In this document: positions 6,883 through 16,597 of the stretch, in pieces
Position numbering within the stretch: position 1 is the stretch's first letter
How the letters are laid out: every line of letters begins with the position of its first letter
Source of the DNA: Pseudoalteromonas sp. S16_S37
GTDB lineage: Bacteria; Pseudomonadota; Gammaproteobacteria; Enterobacterales; Alteromonadaceae
Direction: 5' to 3'
DNA length: 42,617 bases
Assembly: GCF_014694405.1 (NCBI RefSeq)
Contig: NZ_JAAUWV010000044.1
Location: 1 to 42,617, forward strand
Notes under the pieces: model-generated
Told to the model about the DNA's origin: nothing
The model's input: the letters and a program-made list of their open reading frames with translations, nothing else
Databases searched by the model: none
Position numbers and translations under genes: made by a program

Positions 6883-9366
6883 CTATTGCATTGGCGCAAG
6901 GCGCCAGATTTCGTCGCAATATTGCGAAATGGTTCGGTCACTGGAAAAACTTCCACTGGCCGCGGTATTTAAAATGCTGATACGTGTCCAAGTTGGCTGG
7001 TCTAAGTAAGTATCAGACGCTTTTTGCTGAGCGTCTATGTAACTTGCAAAGTCATAGGCTGTAAGCCATGGGTCTTGTGGACTTTTTATGGCGTTGATTA
7101 AATCATCAAAAACGCCGGGTTCTAGTAGGTTAAAGTGACCGCTCTCTAGTAGGCGCATCACCGAGCTCAAATTAGGGTCTTGAGAAATAATTTTTTCAGG
7201 ATTGTATTTGGCACGTATTTCATCTGTTTGCTCAGCATGAGCGCCAAATAGGAAAAAGTTATCAGCACCGACGTTATCGCGGATCTCGATATTAGCACCG
7301 TCCAGTGTCCCAATGGTAATAGCACCATTCATCATAAACTTCATGTTGCCAGTGCCAGAGGCTTCTTTGCCAGCTGTAGAAATTTGCTCCGACAAGTCAG
7401 TCGCTGGGCAAATAGCTTCCATAGCCGTGACGTTATAGTTTGGAAAGAACGCAACTCTTAGATACGGTTTTGCCTTGTCGTCACTGTTAATAACCTCTGC
7501 AACGTTATTAATCAGCTTGATTATTTTTTTCGCCATGTAATAGCCAGGAGCGGCTTTTCCGCCGATAAGCACACACCTTGGCGCGAGTGATTGTACATCG
7601 CCTTTTAAAATTCGATCGTACAAATGAATAACATGTAAGATATTGAGTAGTTGGCGTTTATATTCATGAATACGTTTAACTTGCACATCAAACATCATGT
7701 TGACATCAAACTCAACGCCGCAGCGTTGTTTGACCAACTCACACAATTTTTGTTTGTTGGCTTTTTTAACTTTTTGCCATTGCTTTTGGAATTTTTCGTC
7801 GTCGTAATAGCGACGTAGTTTGGATATTTCACTGTAGTCAGCAATCCAGCCTGAGCCAATTTTGTCACTGATCAGCTTACTTAAACTTGGGTTACAGTGG
7901 GCTAGCCAGCGTCTTGGTGTTACACCATTGGTTTTATTGTTAAATTTTTCAGGCCAAAGTTCGTAGAAGGTTTTAAACAAGCCGGACTTTAATAGTTCAG
8001 TGTGCAGCGCCGCCACGCCATTTACTGAGTAACTACCTACGATGGCAAGATAAGCCATACGTACTTGTGGCACGTCACCCTCTTCGATTAACGACAACTC
8101 ACGTTGTTTATCAACATCGCCCGGCCAGTGCAGTGACACTTGCTTAAGAAAACGCGCGTTAATTTCGTAAATGATCTCTAGTAATCGCGGCAGCAGCTTT
8201 GCAAACAATGGCACAGACCACTTCTCTAGTGCTTCTGGCAATAAAGTGTGGTTGGTATAAGCCATGGTTTGCGTTGTTATTTGCCAAGCCTCACCCCAGC
8301 CCAACTCATACACATCTACAAATAATCTCATGAGCTCTGCAACGGCAATGCTTGGGTGTGTATCGTTTAATTGAAAAACATGATACTCGGCAAAGTCAGT
8401 AAAGGTAGCGCCGTATCGTTCTACCCATTGCACTAAGATATCTTGTAAGCTGGCACTTGAGAGGAAATACTGTTGACGTAAACGCAGCTCCTTACCATTT
8501 TCACTACTATCGTTTGGATACAGCACCATAGTGATCTGTTCAGCTAGGTTCTTTTTGGCGACTGCTTCTGAGTAACTGCCTGCATTAAATTCAGATAAAT
8601 CAAATTCGTCAGTGGCTTCTGATTTCCATAGTCGTAAGGTGTTTACTACACCATTTTTATAACCGGGGATCGGCACATCATAAGGCACTGCGAGCACATC
8701 TTGCGTTTCAACCCATAACCTGTGCTCTCTGCCGCTTTTATCGCGAAACGTTTCAACATGACCAAAAAACTTAACACGTTGCGATTGCTCTGGTGCAGAA
8801 AGCTCCCAAGGGTGTCCTTCGCGAAGCCAATTATCCGGATGCTCTACCTGATTGCCCTGTTCAATGGATTGATTAAACATGCCGTATTCGTAGCGAATGC
8901 CATAACCAATCACAGGTAAAGCCAAACTGGCGCAGCTGTCTAAAAAGCACGCGGCTAAACGTCCAAGACCGCCGTTACCAAGCCCCGCATCGTGTTCAGC
9001 CTCCCCTACGCTTTCTAAATCAGCGTAGTATTGCTTAAGTGCATCTTCGGTGCTTTTTTGCAAATCTAGGTTAAGTACCGCATTACCTAACGCGCGGCCC
9101 ATTAAAAACTCTAGCGACAGATAAGCCGCCTTGCGGGTCTTTTTCTGCTTTAGGAATTGATTAGTGGCTCTGCAACGCGATACGAGTCTATCGCGAATGG
9201 TAATTGCCAATGCGTGATATAAATACAGTTGTGACTCGCCAACTTTGTCTCGTCCTAACGTGTAATAAAAGTGACGCATCAAATCGTCACTGAAGGTACT
9301 TTCATCAAGTTTTGGTGCTTCTTGCCAATGCTTTACTACGCACACTTCAGCGCTTTTCTTAGCCAT
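6883..9366 (-). CDS. glgP: Glycogen phosphorylase
   Basis: GlgP releases glucose 1-phosphate from glycogen chain ends by phosphorolysis (GT35, PLP-dependent). It has 827 residues, close to the E. coli enzyme (815). Diagnostic blocks are AAYLSLEFLMGRALGNAVLNL, GLGNGGLGRLAACFLDS, FQLNDTHPSIAVAELMR, NGVTPRRWL, VKRIHEYKRQLLN and the PLP-site block EASGTGNMKFMMNGA at about residue 670. The start is the ATG at 9364-9366, with AAGGA 7 nt upstream and MAKKSAEV as first residues. A longer frame would add five residues. The start overlaps the 3' end of glgX by 8 bp, which implies translational coupling and equal dosage with the debranching enzyme. Confidence 0.95.
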   Translation of the reverse strand: MAKKSAEVCVVKHWQEAPKLDESTFSDDLMRHFYYTLGRDKVGESQLYLYHALAITIRDRLVSRCRATNQFLKQKKTRKAAYLSLEFLMGRALGNAVLNLDLQKSTEDALKQYYADLESVGEAEHDAGLGNGGLGRLAACFLDSCASLALPVIGYGIRYEYGMFNQSIEQGNQVEHPDNWLREGHPWELSAPEQSQRVKFFGHVETFRDKSGREHRLWVETQDVLAVPYDVPIPGYKNGVVNTLRLWKSEATDEFDLSEFNAGSYSEAVAKKNLAEQITMVLYPNDSSENGKELRLRQQYFLSSASLQDILVQWVERYGATFTDFAEYHVFQLNDTHPSIAVAELMRLFVDVYELGWGEAWQITTQTMAYTNHTLLPEALEKWSVPLFAKLLPRLLEIIYEINARFLKQVSLHWPGDVDKQRELSLIEEGDVPQVRMAYLAIVGSYSVNGVAALHTELLKSGLFKTFYELWPEKFNNKTNGVTPRRWLAHCNPSLSKLISDKIGSGWIADYSEISKLRRYYDDEKFQKQWQKVKKANKQKLCELVKQRCGVEFDVNMMFDVQVKRIHEYKRQLLNILHVIHLYDRILKGDVQSLAPRCVLIGGKAAPGYYMAKKIIKLINNVAEVINSDDKAKPYLRVAFFPNYNVTAMEAICPATDLSEQISTAGKEASGTGNMKFMMNGAITIGTLDGANIEIRDNVGADNFFLFGAHAEQTDEIRAKYNPEKIISQDPNLSSVMRLLESGHFNLLEPGVFDDLINAIKSPQDPWLTAYDFASYIDAQQKASDTYLDQPTWTRISILNTAASGSFSSDRTISQYCDEIWRLAPMQ

Positions 9367-11404
9367 GAGTAATTCCTTCATTTACAGATGTAAAAACCCA
9401 ACTAGATTGGGGAGAAATAGAAATTGAGTGTTCGATAATGTCTGCGCTTTTACAGCTGGTAAGCGCTAATTGCCACTGATCGCTAAAAGGTGGTGCAGGA
9501 AACATCATATCCAAAGGGTCTTTGCCAGCATTAAACATGATAAGCAACGCCTTTTGCTGTTGCTTATCGACCAGCATATACAATAGCCACTGACGATTGG
9601 CTTCGTGCCATTGCTGCGGTTGCATTGGTTCGCCATGTTCATTTAGCCAGTGTACAGAGAAACGGCTGTCGTCGGTGTGGATATAAAAAGGATGCGTAAA
9701 TGCGTCAAATTGTTTACGCAAGTTGATTAGTTCTTTAATGAAAAACGTTAAGCTGTGATTAAACTGAGACGATTTCCACGCTAACCAATTGCTGCGGTTA
9801 TCTTGGCAATATGCATTATTGTTACCGCCTTGTGAGTGACCAAACTCACTCCCAGAGGGTATCATCGGCACGCCTTTTGACAGAAACAGCGTCAATAAGG
9901 CATTTTTTTGCATTTTTAAGCGCAGCGACGTTACCTTTGGATCCGTTGAAAAGCCCTCTTTGCCGCAATTCATTGAGTGATTGGCGCCATGCCCGTCGAG
10001 GTTTTGCTCGCCATTGGCTTCATTATGTTTGTGCTCGTAACTCACCCAATCAGCTAAGGTAAAGCCGTCGTGGCTGGTGATGAAGTTAATTGAGCTTAAC
10101 GGCCCACGTAGATTGTGTTCAAACAAATCGTGTGAACCATGAATGCGTTTAGCAAGTTCTGGTAGCACACTGTGATCGCCTCGCCAAAAGCGTCTAACCG
10201 TATCGCGGTACTTATCATTCCATTCGCGCCAAGGCGCAGGAAATGCGCCTAACTGGTAACCGCCGGGGCCAATATCCCATGGTTCGGCAATCAGTTTAAC
10301 TTGCTGTAAAATTGGGTCTTGGATAACGGCCTGTAAAAATGCGTGATAGCGATTAAAACCATCGGAATTTCTCGCTAAAATTGTTGCTAAGTCAAACCTG
10401 AAACCGTCCACCCCCATTACCTCTACCCAGTAGCGTAAGCTGTCGAGCACTAACCCAAGTGCGTAGGGATCATCTATATTGAGCGTGTTGCCACAGCCCG
10501 TATCATTGATATACACATCAGGCTGGCCCGCAACACTGCGATAATACCCTTGATTGCTCAAGCCTTTTAGGGAGAGTGTTGGCCCATCAACGCCCGCTTC
10601 GGCGGTATGGTTATATACAACGTCTAAGATCACCTCAATGCCAGCTTGGTGCAAAGACGACACCATCGCTTGAAACTCACGGATATCGGCATTGCATAAA
10701 TAGGCTTTGTGAGGGATAAAAAAACTCAGCGTATTGTATCCCCAGTAGTTGGTTAAGCCTTTGGTGGTTAAAAACTGCTCGCTAACAAACGCATGCACTG
10801 GCAATAGCTCAAGCGTGGTCACGCCCAAAAACTTCAGATGACATATAAATGCAGGTTCACAAAGTGCTGTAAACTTGCCCCGTAAGGCACTGAGCACTTC
10901 TGGGTGTCGTGCGGTAGCGCCTTTGACATGGCACTCATATATCACTGTTCTGGACCATGGGATATTTGGTCTTTGCCCTTGATATTTTTCGATAGTGACT
11001 ACTTTAGACTTGGGCATGTCAATGGCGTTGTCTGAGTGGCTTAACTTACCAACAGGCATATGACAAAAGTGTCGCTCACTCCATGTAAATTCACCCTGTA
11101 AATCTTTTGCATATGGGTCGAGCAGCAGCTTATTAACGTTGAACAGTTTGCCCTTTTGTGGATGGTACTCACCATCGGCTCGGAAACCGTATAACGCCCC
11201 TGCCTTAAGTGGCGAAACATACACGCTCCAAATGCCGCCTTCATGAAGGTACATATTGATACGTGCAATTTCACTATGGCCACTGGCGTCAAACAAGCAC
11301 AAAAAAACAGTTTTAGCCTCTGGTGCATACACCGCAAAGTTAACACCATCCTCTATGACTGTGCTGCCAAGCGGGCGACAGCTACCCCGTCTTGAATTGA
11401 GCAT
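9359..11404 (-). CDS. glgX: Glycogen debranching enzyme GlgX
   Basis: GlgX hydrolyses the alpha-1,6 branch points of the limit dextrin left by GlgP (GH13 subfamily 11). An N-terminal CBM48/isoamylase domain (about residues 10-100: GVNFAVYAPEAKTVFLCLFD) precedes the GH13 barrel. The barrel shows VIYECHVKGAT, the nucleophile block GFRFDLATIL (about 335), the acid/base block AEPWDIGPGGYQ (about 373) and FITSHDGFTL (about 445). GSEFGHSQGGNNNAYCQDN is typical of the subfamily. The length of 681 residues is near the usual 650-690. It starts 3 bp after glgB ends and its 3' end overlaps the glgP start. Confidence 0.95.
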   Translation of the reverse strand: MLNSRRGSCRPLGSTVIEDGVNFAVYAPEAKTVFLCLFDASGHSEIARINMYLHEGGIWSVYVSPLKAGALYGFRADGEYHPQKGKLFNVNKLLLDPYAKDLQGEFTWSERHFCHMPVGKLSHSDNAIDMPKSKVVTIEKYQGQRPNIPWSRTVIYECHVKGATARHPEVLSALRGKFTALCEPAFICHLKFLGVTTLELLPVHAFVSEQFLTTKGLTNYWGYNTLSFFIPHKAYLCNADIREFQAMVSSLHQAGIEVILDVVYNHTAEAGVDGPTLSLKGLSNQGYYRSVAGQPDVYINDTGCGNTLNIDDPYALGLVLDSLRYWVEVMGVDGFRFDLATILARNSDGFNRYHAFLQAVIQDPILQQVKLIAEPWDIGPGGYQLGAFPAPWREWNDKYRDTVRRFWRGDHSVLPELAKRIHGSHDLFEHNLRGPLSSINFITSHDGFTLADWVSYEHKHNEANGEQNLDGHGANHSMNCGKEGFSTDPKVTSLRLKMQKNALLTLFLSKGVPMIPSGSEFGHSQGGNNNAYCQDNRSNWLAWKSSQFNHSLTFFIKELINLRKQFDAFTHPFYIHTDDSRFSVHWLNEHGEPMQPQQWHEANRQWLLYMLVDKQQQKALLIMFNAGKDPLDMMFPAPPFSDQWQLALTSCKSADIIEHSISISPQSSWVFTSVNEGITHG

Positions 11405-11407
11405 TGC

Positions 11408-13633
11408 TTAGCCTGTTATCCAGCGTAAGTAAAGTGTTGCCAAAGGTGGAATGCTGATCACAATACTTTGCTCAAAACCGTGAGATGGCACTGCTTGAGT
11501 TTGGATAAGCTGTTGTTTGGTGCCAACAACGTTTACGCCAGAGCCGTATAACGCTTGGTCGTCGGTATTAAGTACCACTTCATAAACACCAGACTTCGGC
11601 ACACCGATAGTGTATTGGTGATAAACCTGCGGCGTTAAATGGCTAATCACAACTAATAGCTCTTTAGTTGACTTACCAAAGCGCGCAAAGCTAAACAAAC
11701 TTTGTGCCGCGTTGTTGCAATCTATCCACTGAAAGCCTGCCGGTGTATGGTCACACTCATATAAAGCAGGGGTTGAGGTGTATAGCGTGTTGAGTTTTTT
11801 TACGGTTTTTTGAATCGCACTATGCGACTCGTGTTTAAGCAAGCTCCACTCTAAACCCTTGTTATGATCCCACTCGTGGCGACTGGCCAATTCACTGCCC
11901 ATAAACAACAGCTTTTTACCCGGATGCGCATACATAAACGCAAAGTAAGCTTTTAGATTGGCAAATTGCTGCCAATCATCACCGGGCATCTTGCTTAGCA
12001 GTGAGCCTTTGCCATGCACAACTTCATCATGACTGAGCGGTAAAATGTAGTTTTCTGAGTAGGCATAGGCCATTGAAAAGGTCATTTCATGATGATGATG
12101 CTGGCGATAAAGTGGGTCGCGGCTCATGTAATTTAGGCTGTCGTTCATCCAACCCATATTCCATTTAAAACCAAAGCCTAGGCCGTTGTTATCAACAGTA
12201 TTGGTTACGCCAGGCCAAGCTGTTGACTCTTCCGCAATCATCATAATGCTTGAGTCTTTACCGTAGCAGCGCGTGTTTACTTGCTGCAGGCAGTCAATCG
12301 CGCCTAAATTCTCGCGACCACCAAATTTGTTTGCTATCCACTCGCCGTCTTTGCGGCTGTAATCTAGATACAGCATTGATGCGACCGCATCGACGCGTAA
12401 GCCGTCAATCTTAAACTCTTCTAACCAATATATGGCATTGGCCAGCAAGAAGCTTTTAACCTCTGGGCGGTCGTAATTGTAAATATAGGTGTTCCAATCA
12501 GGGTGGAAGCCTTGTCGGGTATCGGCATGCTCAAACAAATGAGTCCCATCAAACTTGTGTAACCCGTGTGGATCTGATGGAAAATGTCCCGGCACCCAAT
12601 CTATCAATAACCCCAGACCTTCGTCATGGCAGCGCTCGGTAAAATACACAAAATCTTCAAAACTGCCAAAGCGGCTCGAAGGCGAAAAGAGCCCAACCGG
12701 TTGATAGCCCCAAGAGCCATCAAACGGATATTCGCTGATAGGCATTAATTGCAGGTGTGTAAAGCCCATATCTTTTACATATGGAATAAGGTCATCAGCG
12801 AGTTCGCGATACGTTAAATAGCGATTGTTTTCCTCAGTTCGGCGTTTCCACGAGCCAAGGTGTACTTCATAGATGCTTACAGGTGCGCTTACGTGGTTAC
12901 GTTTGGCGCGTTCCACGCGTTGTTGCTCTGTGAGTTGTTTATGTTTTTTTAAAGGCTGCAACACAGACGCCGTACCCGGTGCCTGTTGCATTTTAAAAGC
13001 AAATGGATCAGCTTTGTCTTGAACATTGCCATAGTTATCGACAATTGAGTATTTGTAACATTGATTGGGTTGCAGCTGAGGTATAAATAGCTCCCACACA
13101 CCGCTGGCAGGATGAAAGCGCATAAAGTGCTCGCAGCGGTTCCAGCAATTGAAGTCGCCAATGATTGAAACGCTTTTGGCATTTGGGGCCCACACAGAAA
13201 AACGTACCCCTTCAACCCCTTCATGCGTTATAAAGTGTGCGCCTAAGTGTTGGTAGGCATGCTCTAGCGTTCCTTCATTAAACAAGTACAGTGCTTGTTC
13301 GTCTAGGTGGCAACCAAAGCGATACACGTCGTGTTTAAGCTGTTTTTGCTTTGCGTATTCAACGATGAGTTTGTTGTCATGGCTTAATGGCGCTGTTAAT
13401 GACAGCAAAAATAAGTCGCTCGTTAGGTAACGTTTGAGCTTAACGTTTTTTTTGCCCTGCTCAATGCTCACCGAGTCGGCGCCGGGTAAATAAACTCTTA
13501 ATTCGTACTCTTTTGCAGATACACGGTGCAAGCCTAAAAATGAAAAAGGATCAGCAAAGCAACCATTTTGTAATGCATTAAGTTGCTCTGAATAATCTCG
13601 AACTGGTTTGTTTGCTGATACTACACTGTTCAT
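11408..13633 (-). CDS. glgB: 1,4-alpha-glucan branching enzyme
   Basis: GlgB cuts alpha-1,4 chains and rejoins them as alpha-1,6 branches (GH13 subfamily 9). Its 741 residues match the long form with two N-terminal beta-sandwich domains. A first N1 domain (about 30-115) is followed by CBM48 (about 130-220: FSVWAPNAKSVSIIGDFNCWN). The barrel has SIYEVHLGSWKR, PISEYPFDGSWGYQ, GLRVDAVASMLYLDY (nucleophile Asp near 414), AEESTAWPG (near 470) and LSHDEVVHGKGSLL (near 535). AAAGGA lies just upstream of the ATG. The start overlaps the malQ stop by 4 bp (ATGA), so the two are translationally coupled. Confidence 0.95.
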   Translation of the reverse strand: MNSVVSANKPVRDYSEQLNALQNGCFADPFSFLGLHRVSAKEYELRVYLPGADSVSIEQGKKNVKLKRYLTSDLFLLSLTAPLSHDNKLIVEYAKQKQLKHDVYRFGCHLDEQALYLFNEGTLEHAYQHLGAHFITHEGVEGVRFSVWAPNAKSVSIIGDFNCWNRCEHFMRFHPASGVWELFIPQLQPNQCYKYSIVDNYGNVQDKADPFAFKMQQAPGTASVLQPLKKHKQLTEQQRVERAKRNHVSAPVSIYEVHLGSWKRRTEENNRYLTYRELADDLIPYVKDMGFTHLQLMPISEYPFDGSWGYQPVGLFSPSSRFGSFEDFVYFTERCHDEGLGLLIDWVPGHFPSDPHGLHKFDGTHLFEHADTRQGFHPDWNTYIYNYDRPEVKSFLLANAIYWLEEFKIDGLRVDAVASMLYLDYSRKDGEWIANKFGGRENLGAIDCLQQVNTRCYGKDSSIMMIAEESTAWPGVTNTVDNNGLGFGFKWNMGWMNDSLNYMSRDPLYRQHHHHEMTFSMAYAYSENYILPLSHDEVVHGKGSLLSKMPGDDWQQFANLKAYFAFMYAHPGKKLLFMGSELASRHEWDHNKGLEWSLLKHESHSAIQKTVKKLNTLYTSTPALYECDHTPAGFQWIDCNNAAQSLFSFARFGKSTKELLVVISHLTPQVYHQYTIGVPKSGVYEVVLNTDDQALYGSGVNVVGTKQQLIQTQAVPSHGFEQSIVISIPPLATLYLRWITG

Positions 13634-15615
13634 AATCCTTTCCTGCTTTGAGTTATTGAATTTATAAAATCACTTTTATTGGTAAAAATATCACTGACAC
13701 TATGCTTGAGCCTGCGCCGCCAGTTAGGATATTCGAGGTAAGTTCCGGGAATATTGACCGGTAAATCTTGTTGGTCTAAATCATCTAGCTGAATGCACAA
13801 CATTGCGGCGCTTGAGGTGGCCAGTTTTGCAATCAAGCATTCATATACTGATGTAGCGTCGCTTTGCTTGTTAAAATGACTAACACCCGCTTGTTCAAAC
13901 CAGCGCAATAGCCTGTCTTTTTCACTGTCTCGTTTAGTTTGTTCAACTGCTAGCGCTGGTGCATCCAATAGCTGGTATTGGCTTTTTACAATCAGGTCTT
14001 TACCTTGCCACCAGGCGTTAAATGGCGGGACATCGTGGTTTGCTACCATGAGCAGCACTTGGCTTCTAATATGTTCTGGTTGCACAAACTCGCCGTTTTG
14101 GTCTTTCTCGAAGTAAAAAAGCACATTGCCTAACATGTTGGCATCGAGCATAACCGAGCGAACTTCAGGTGGCACAACCCCAAGGTCTTCACCTATGATC
14201 ATGGTTTGCTGTAGTTGTGACTCTATTTTGAGTAGCGCAATAAGGTGCTCAAATGGATAGTAAACATAGCAACCTCGCTGTGAACCTTGCACCGAAAAAC
14301 ACCACCATAAGCGTCTAATGGCCATGACATGGTCAATGCGCAAACCGCCCACAGATTTCATATTGCTGCGCAGCAACTGCTTAAAAAATTCAAATTTATT
14401 GCAGCGCAATTTAATTGGGTTAAGCGCTGGTAAGCCCCAATCTTGGCCTGCTTCTGCCCATGGATCAGGCGGGGCCCCTACGTGGGCGTTGCCTGCATAA
14501 AGTGCTTTATTGGCGTTAAATTCAAGGCTATCTTCGGCGCATCCTACCGCTAGGTCATTGATTAATCCTACGGCCATACCGTTTTCTAGGCTTAAACGCT
14601 GACAACGATTAAGTTGCTGCCTTGCAAGATACTGCCAATAAATTTGGCATTCATCGTTGCTGAGCACTTCCAGTGGTTTGGCAAACTCACGTTTAAAACA
14701 CGCAAACGCATCCACAGTTTTAGATGTTTTGTGTTGCTCAAAGTGTTGGTAGAGCATCTCTAGCAAGCGATACTTATGCTCGCTGACCACATCGTAATCA
14801 ATAAAGGGGGCTTGTTTGTGCGACGCTAAGGCAGCCAACGACAACTCGAATTGACGCTTAATTTGGTCACTTTGCTCAAAGTCATCACACCAATCAATGG
14901 CGATATACAGGGGGTTAAGTAGCCCTCTATGGTTTGGGCTATAAGGACTGACTCTATGCTGTTGATCTTTAAACAACAAATGTAGGGGGTTTAGCAAAAT
15001 GTAATCACAGCCGTGAGAGGCGCTGTGTATAACCAATTCTTGAAGATCAGCAAAGTCGCCAATGCCAAGGTTTCTATCGCTAGATAAGGTATATAGCTGC
15101 ACCGATATACCACAAGATGGCTGTGAAGATTGTTTATAGCACTCGCTTGGCACCGACCAAACTTGGGTGTGGTACTTACCCGATGGTAAATAAATATTGG
15201 TGTCGAAATATCCCGTTGGGATCGCTTTAACGCGATAGGCTACTTCAACGTATCGAATGCCTTCAAACAGGTATTCACCTACAACAGAGCCGCTAGTGAG
15301 CGAAAACTGATGCTCGTAGTTCAATTGCTCAATATAAACACTGGCAATACCATCTATCTGACTCTCGGGTAGGCGTATTTTCAAGAGCGAGTCTTGTTGC
15401 TCTACCATACATACATCACCCACAACATTTAGCCATGGTGCAATATCCAGCTCGAAATTCAACTTATCGATATGGGCCAAATCTTCAGTATCAACACCAC
15501 AACAACGCAGTGCTTGTGCTCTGGTTTGTTGGTCAAATACGACATGTTCTCCGGTGTATTTTGTATAGTCGTAGCCAATACCGTGTAAGTAAAAAAGCTG
15601 AGATAACCCCTGCAT
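13630..15615 (-). CDS. malQ: 4-alpha-glucanotransferase (amylomaltase)
   Basis: MalQ transfers glucan segments between malto-oligosaccharides and releases glucose (GH77). It recycles the short chains left by GlgP and GlgX. It has 661 residues. Key blocks are NLGIGDFADL, PYSPNHRGLLNPLYI, GLRIDHVMAIRRLWW (nucleophile Asp near 428), IGEDLGVVPPEVR (near 475) and VANHDVPPFNAWW (near 525), the last replacing the more usual THDLPT form. The N-terminal 130 or so residues are the beta-rich extension seen in E. coli-type MalQ. Its place inside the glg operon, rather than beside malP, points to glycogen turnover more than maltose uptake. The ribosome-binding site is weak, and the gene follows the CBM48 gene by 8 bp. 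Confidence 0.92.
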   Translation of the reverse strand: MQGLSQLFYLHGIGYDYTKYTGEHVVFDQQTRAQALRCCGVDTEDLAHIDKLNFELDIAPWLNVVGDVCMVEQQDSLLKIRLPESQIDGIASVYIEQLNYEHQFSLTSGSVVGEYLFEGIRYVEVAYRVKAIPTGYFDTNIYLPSGKYHTQVWSVPSECYKQSSQPSCGISVQLYTLSSDRNLGIGDFADLQELVIHSASHGCDYILLNPLHLLFKDQQHRVSPYSPNHRGLLNPLYIAIDWCDDFEQSDQIKRQFELSLAALASHKQAPFIDYDVVSEHKYRLLEMLYQHFEQHKTSKTVDAFACFKREFAKPLEVLSNDECQIYWQYLARQQLNRCQRLSLENGMAVGLINDLAVGCAEDSLEFNANKALYAGNAHVGAPPDPWAEAGQDWGLPALNPIKLRCNKFEFFKQLLRSNMKSVGGLRIDHVMAIRRLWWCFSVQGSQRGCYVYYPFEHLIALLKIESQLQQTMIIGEDLGVVPPEVRSVMLDANMLGNVLFYFEKDQNGEFVQPEHIRSQVLLMVANHDVPPFNAWWQGKDLIVKSQYQLLDAPALAVEQTKRDSEKDRLLRWFEQAGVSHFNKQSDATSVYECLIAKLATSSAAMLCIQLDDLDQQDLPVNIPGTYLEYPNWRRRLKHSVSDIFTNKSDFINSITQSRKGL

Positions 15616-15623
15616 ATAAGCGA

Positions 15624-15926
15624 CTACGCTAAACGTTGAGTGTTGACGATACTATTGTCGGTACCAAAACTATTCGGCACGTAAGCGTCTGCTTGGGCAT
15701 CGTTGTCCCACTGTTTGCCATCGATCAGATATTTAAAATGATACTGTTTATCTACGGGCAGTCGCTGTTTGAGTTTGAAGGCCTTGTCTTTTTTGACAAA
15801 CTTCATCGCGAGCGGTTTCCAGTTGGTAAACTCGCCAACAAGTTCAACTTTTTTGGCTTGAGGGTGTGAAAATTCAAAGGTGACTTCGGCTTCATCTTTA
15901 GTTTTAAAAAAGCGTTTGGTTAACAT
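15624..15926 (-). CDS. Stand-alone CBM48 / isoamylase-N-type glycogen-binding protein
   Basis: This 100-residue protein consists almost entirely of one CBM48 (AMPK-beta-like glycogen-binding) domain. It has VTFEFSHPQAKKVELVGEFTNWKPLAM, then YHFKYLIDGKQWDNDAQA and a closing VPNSFGTDNSIV, which are the two conserved parts of that fold. No catalytic domain follows. I start at the ATG 15924-15926 (GGAG 6 nt upstream), because an ATG seven codons earlier lacks a ribosome-binding site. It is the first gene of the glycogen operon, 8 bp before malQ. By inference it tethers an operon enzyme or another partner to glycogen. No partner can be named from sequence. Confidence 0.82.
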   Translation of the reverse strand: MLTKRFFKTKDEAEVTFEFSHPQAKKVELVGEFTNWKPLAMKFVKKDKAFKLKQRLPVDKQYHFKYLIDGKQWDNDAQADAYVPNSFGTDNSIVNTQRLA

Positions 15927-16597
15927 AGCAGGCTCCAAATAAACCATAGTGATGGTAAATTAATCCTTGCCACAGTGCCGTGCCTTTAACTGCTTAACAA
16001 TCGGAAACAGTGGTAGTCATAACAATAGTAAATCAAATGAGTGTTTACGCATTATGACAGTGCATTTTTAATAATATTGCACCATTTATGTGCAATATCA
16101 TGTGATATCGGACTGTGTTTAAGGCGTATAGGCTATACAGCAAAACACAGACCAACTATCCAGTTATTAACTAATTGCTACGTTAATACGAAGTGATATA
16201 GCTGTAAAGTGAATAAAATTAATCAGACTCTCAATGAGTTACACTAAAAAAACAAACAAATAATTAACATTATTGCGAAACATTCAGCAAAGTGACAAGC
16301 CATACTTATCTGCGCTGTTTATTCATGTGCGTAATGCTTAAATGTTTTTGGCCGTTACCTACAGTGTGTGCAAACAAAAGGATTTAAACAACTTGTTGAA
16401 AATAGAGAAGATGGCGAGTATTCGCCTATGAGTGCTTGGTTATGGTTTTTATGCTAACCGTGACTGATGCTATCATGCTTAGCGTGATAAGACTAATGTA
16501 AAACTTGCGACAGTATATTTTTGATTACATATGCTTTTAGCAAGCTGAAAATTTTACTACGGTGTTACCTATTAAATATCAACGAGGAAGTGTACTT
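15927..16597. promoter_or_regulatory. Divergent intergenic region: glycogen operon promoter region
   Basis: About 670 bp without a supported gene separates the glycogen operon from the GDCCVxC gene. On the minus strand, TTGCAC followed about 16 nt later by TATTAA is a possible promoter for the CBM48-malQ-glg operon, embedded in the palindromes listed separately. Nearer the right-hand gene, TATCATG (16471-16477) and CGTGATA (16483-16489) form an imperfect 7-bp dyad that might be an operator. The rest is AT-rich, and I see no ORF or RNA gene in it. Confidence 0.5.
16074..16108. promoter_or_regulatory. Two overlapping perfect palindromes, putative operators
   Basis: The first dyad has arms ATATTGCAC (16074-16082) and GTGCAATAT (16090-16098) around 7 nt. 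The second, ATATCA-TG-TGATAT (16095-16108), shares its left end with the first. They lie about 150-180 bp upstream of the CBM48 start, over the best candidate -35 element. The form suggests binding of a dimeric regulator to the glycogen operon promoter. I cannot name the regulator. Confidence 0.45.
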
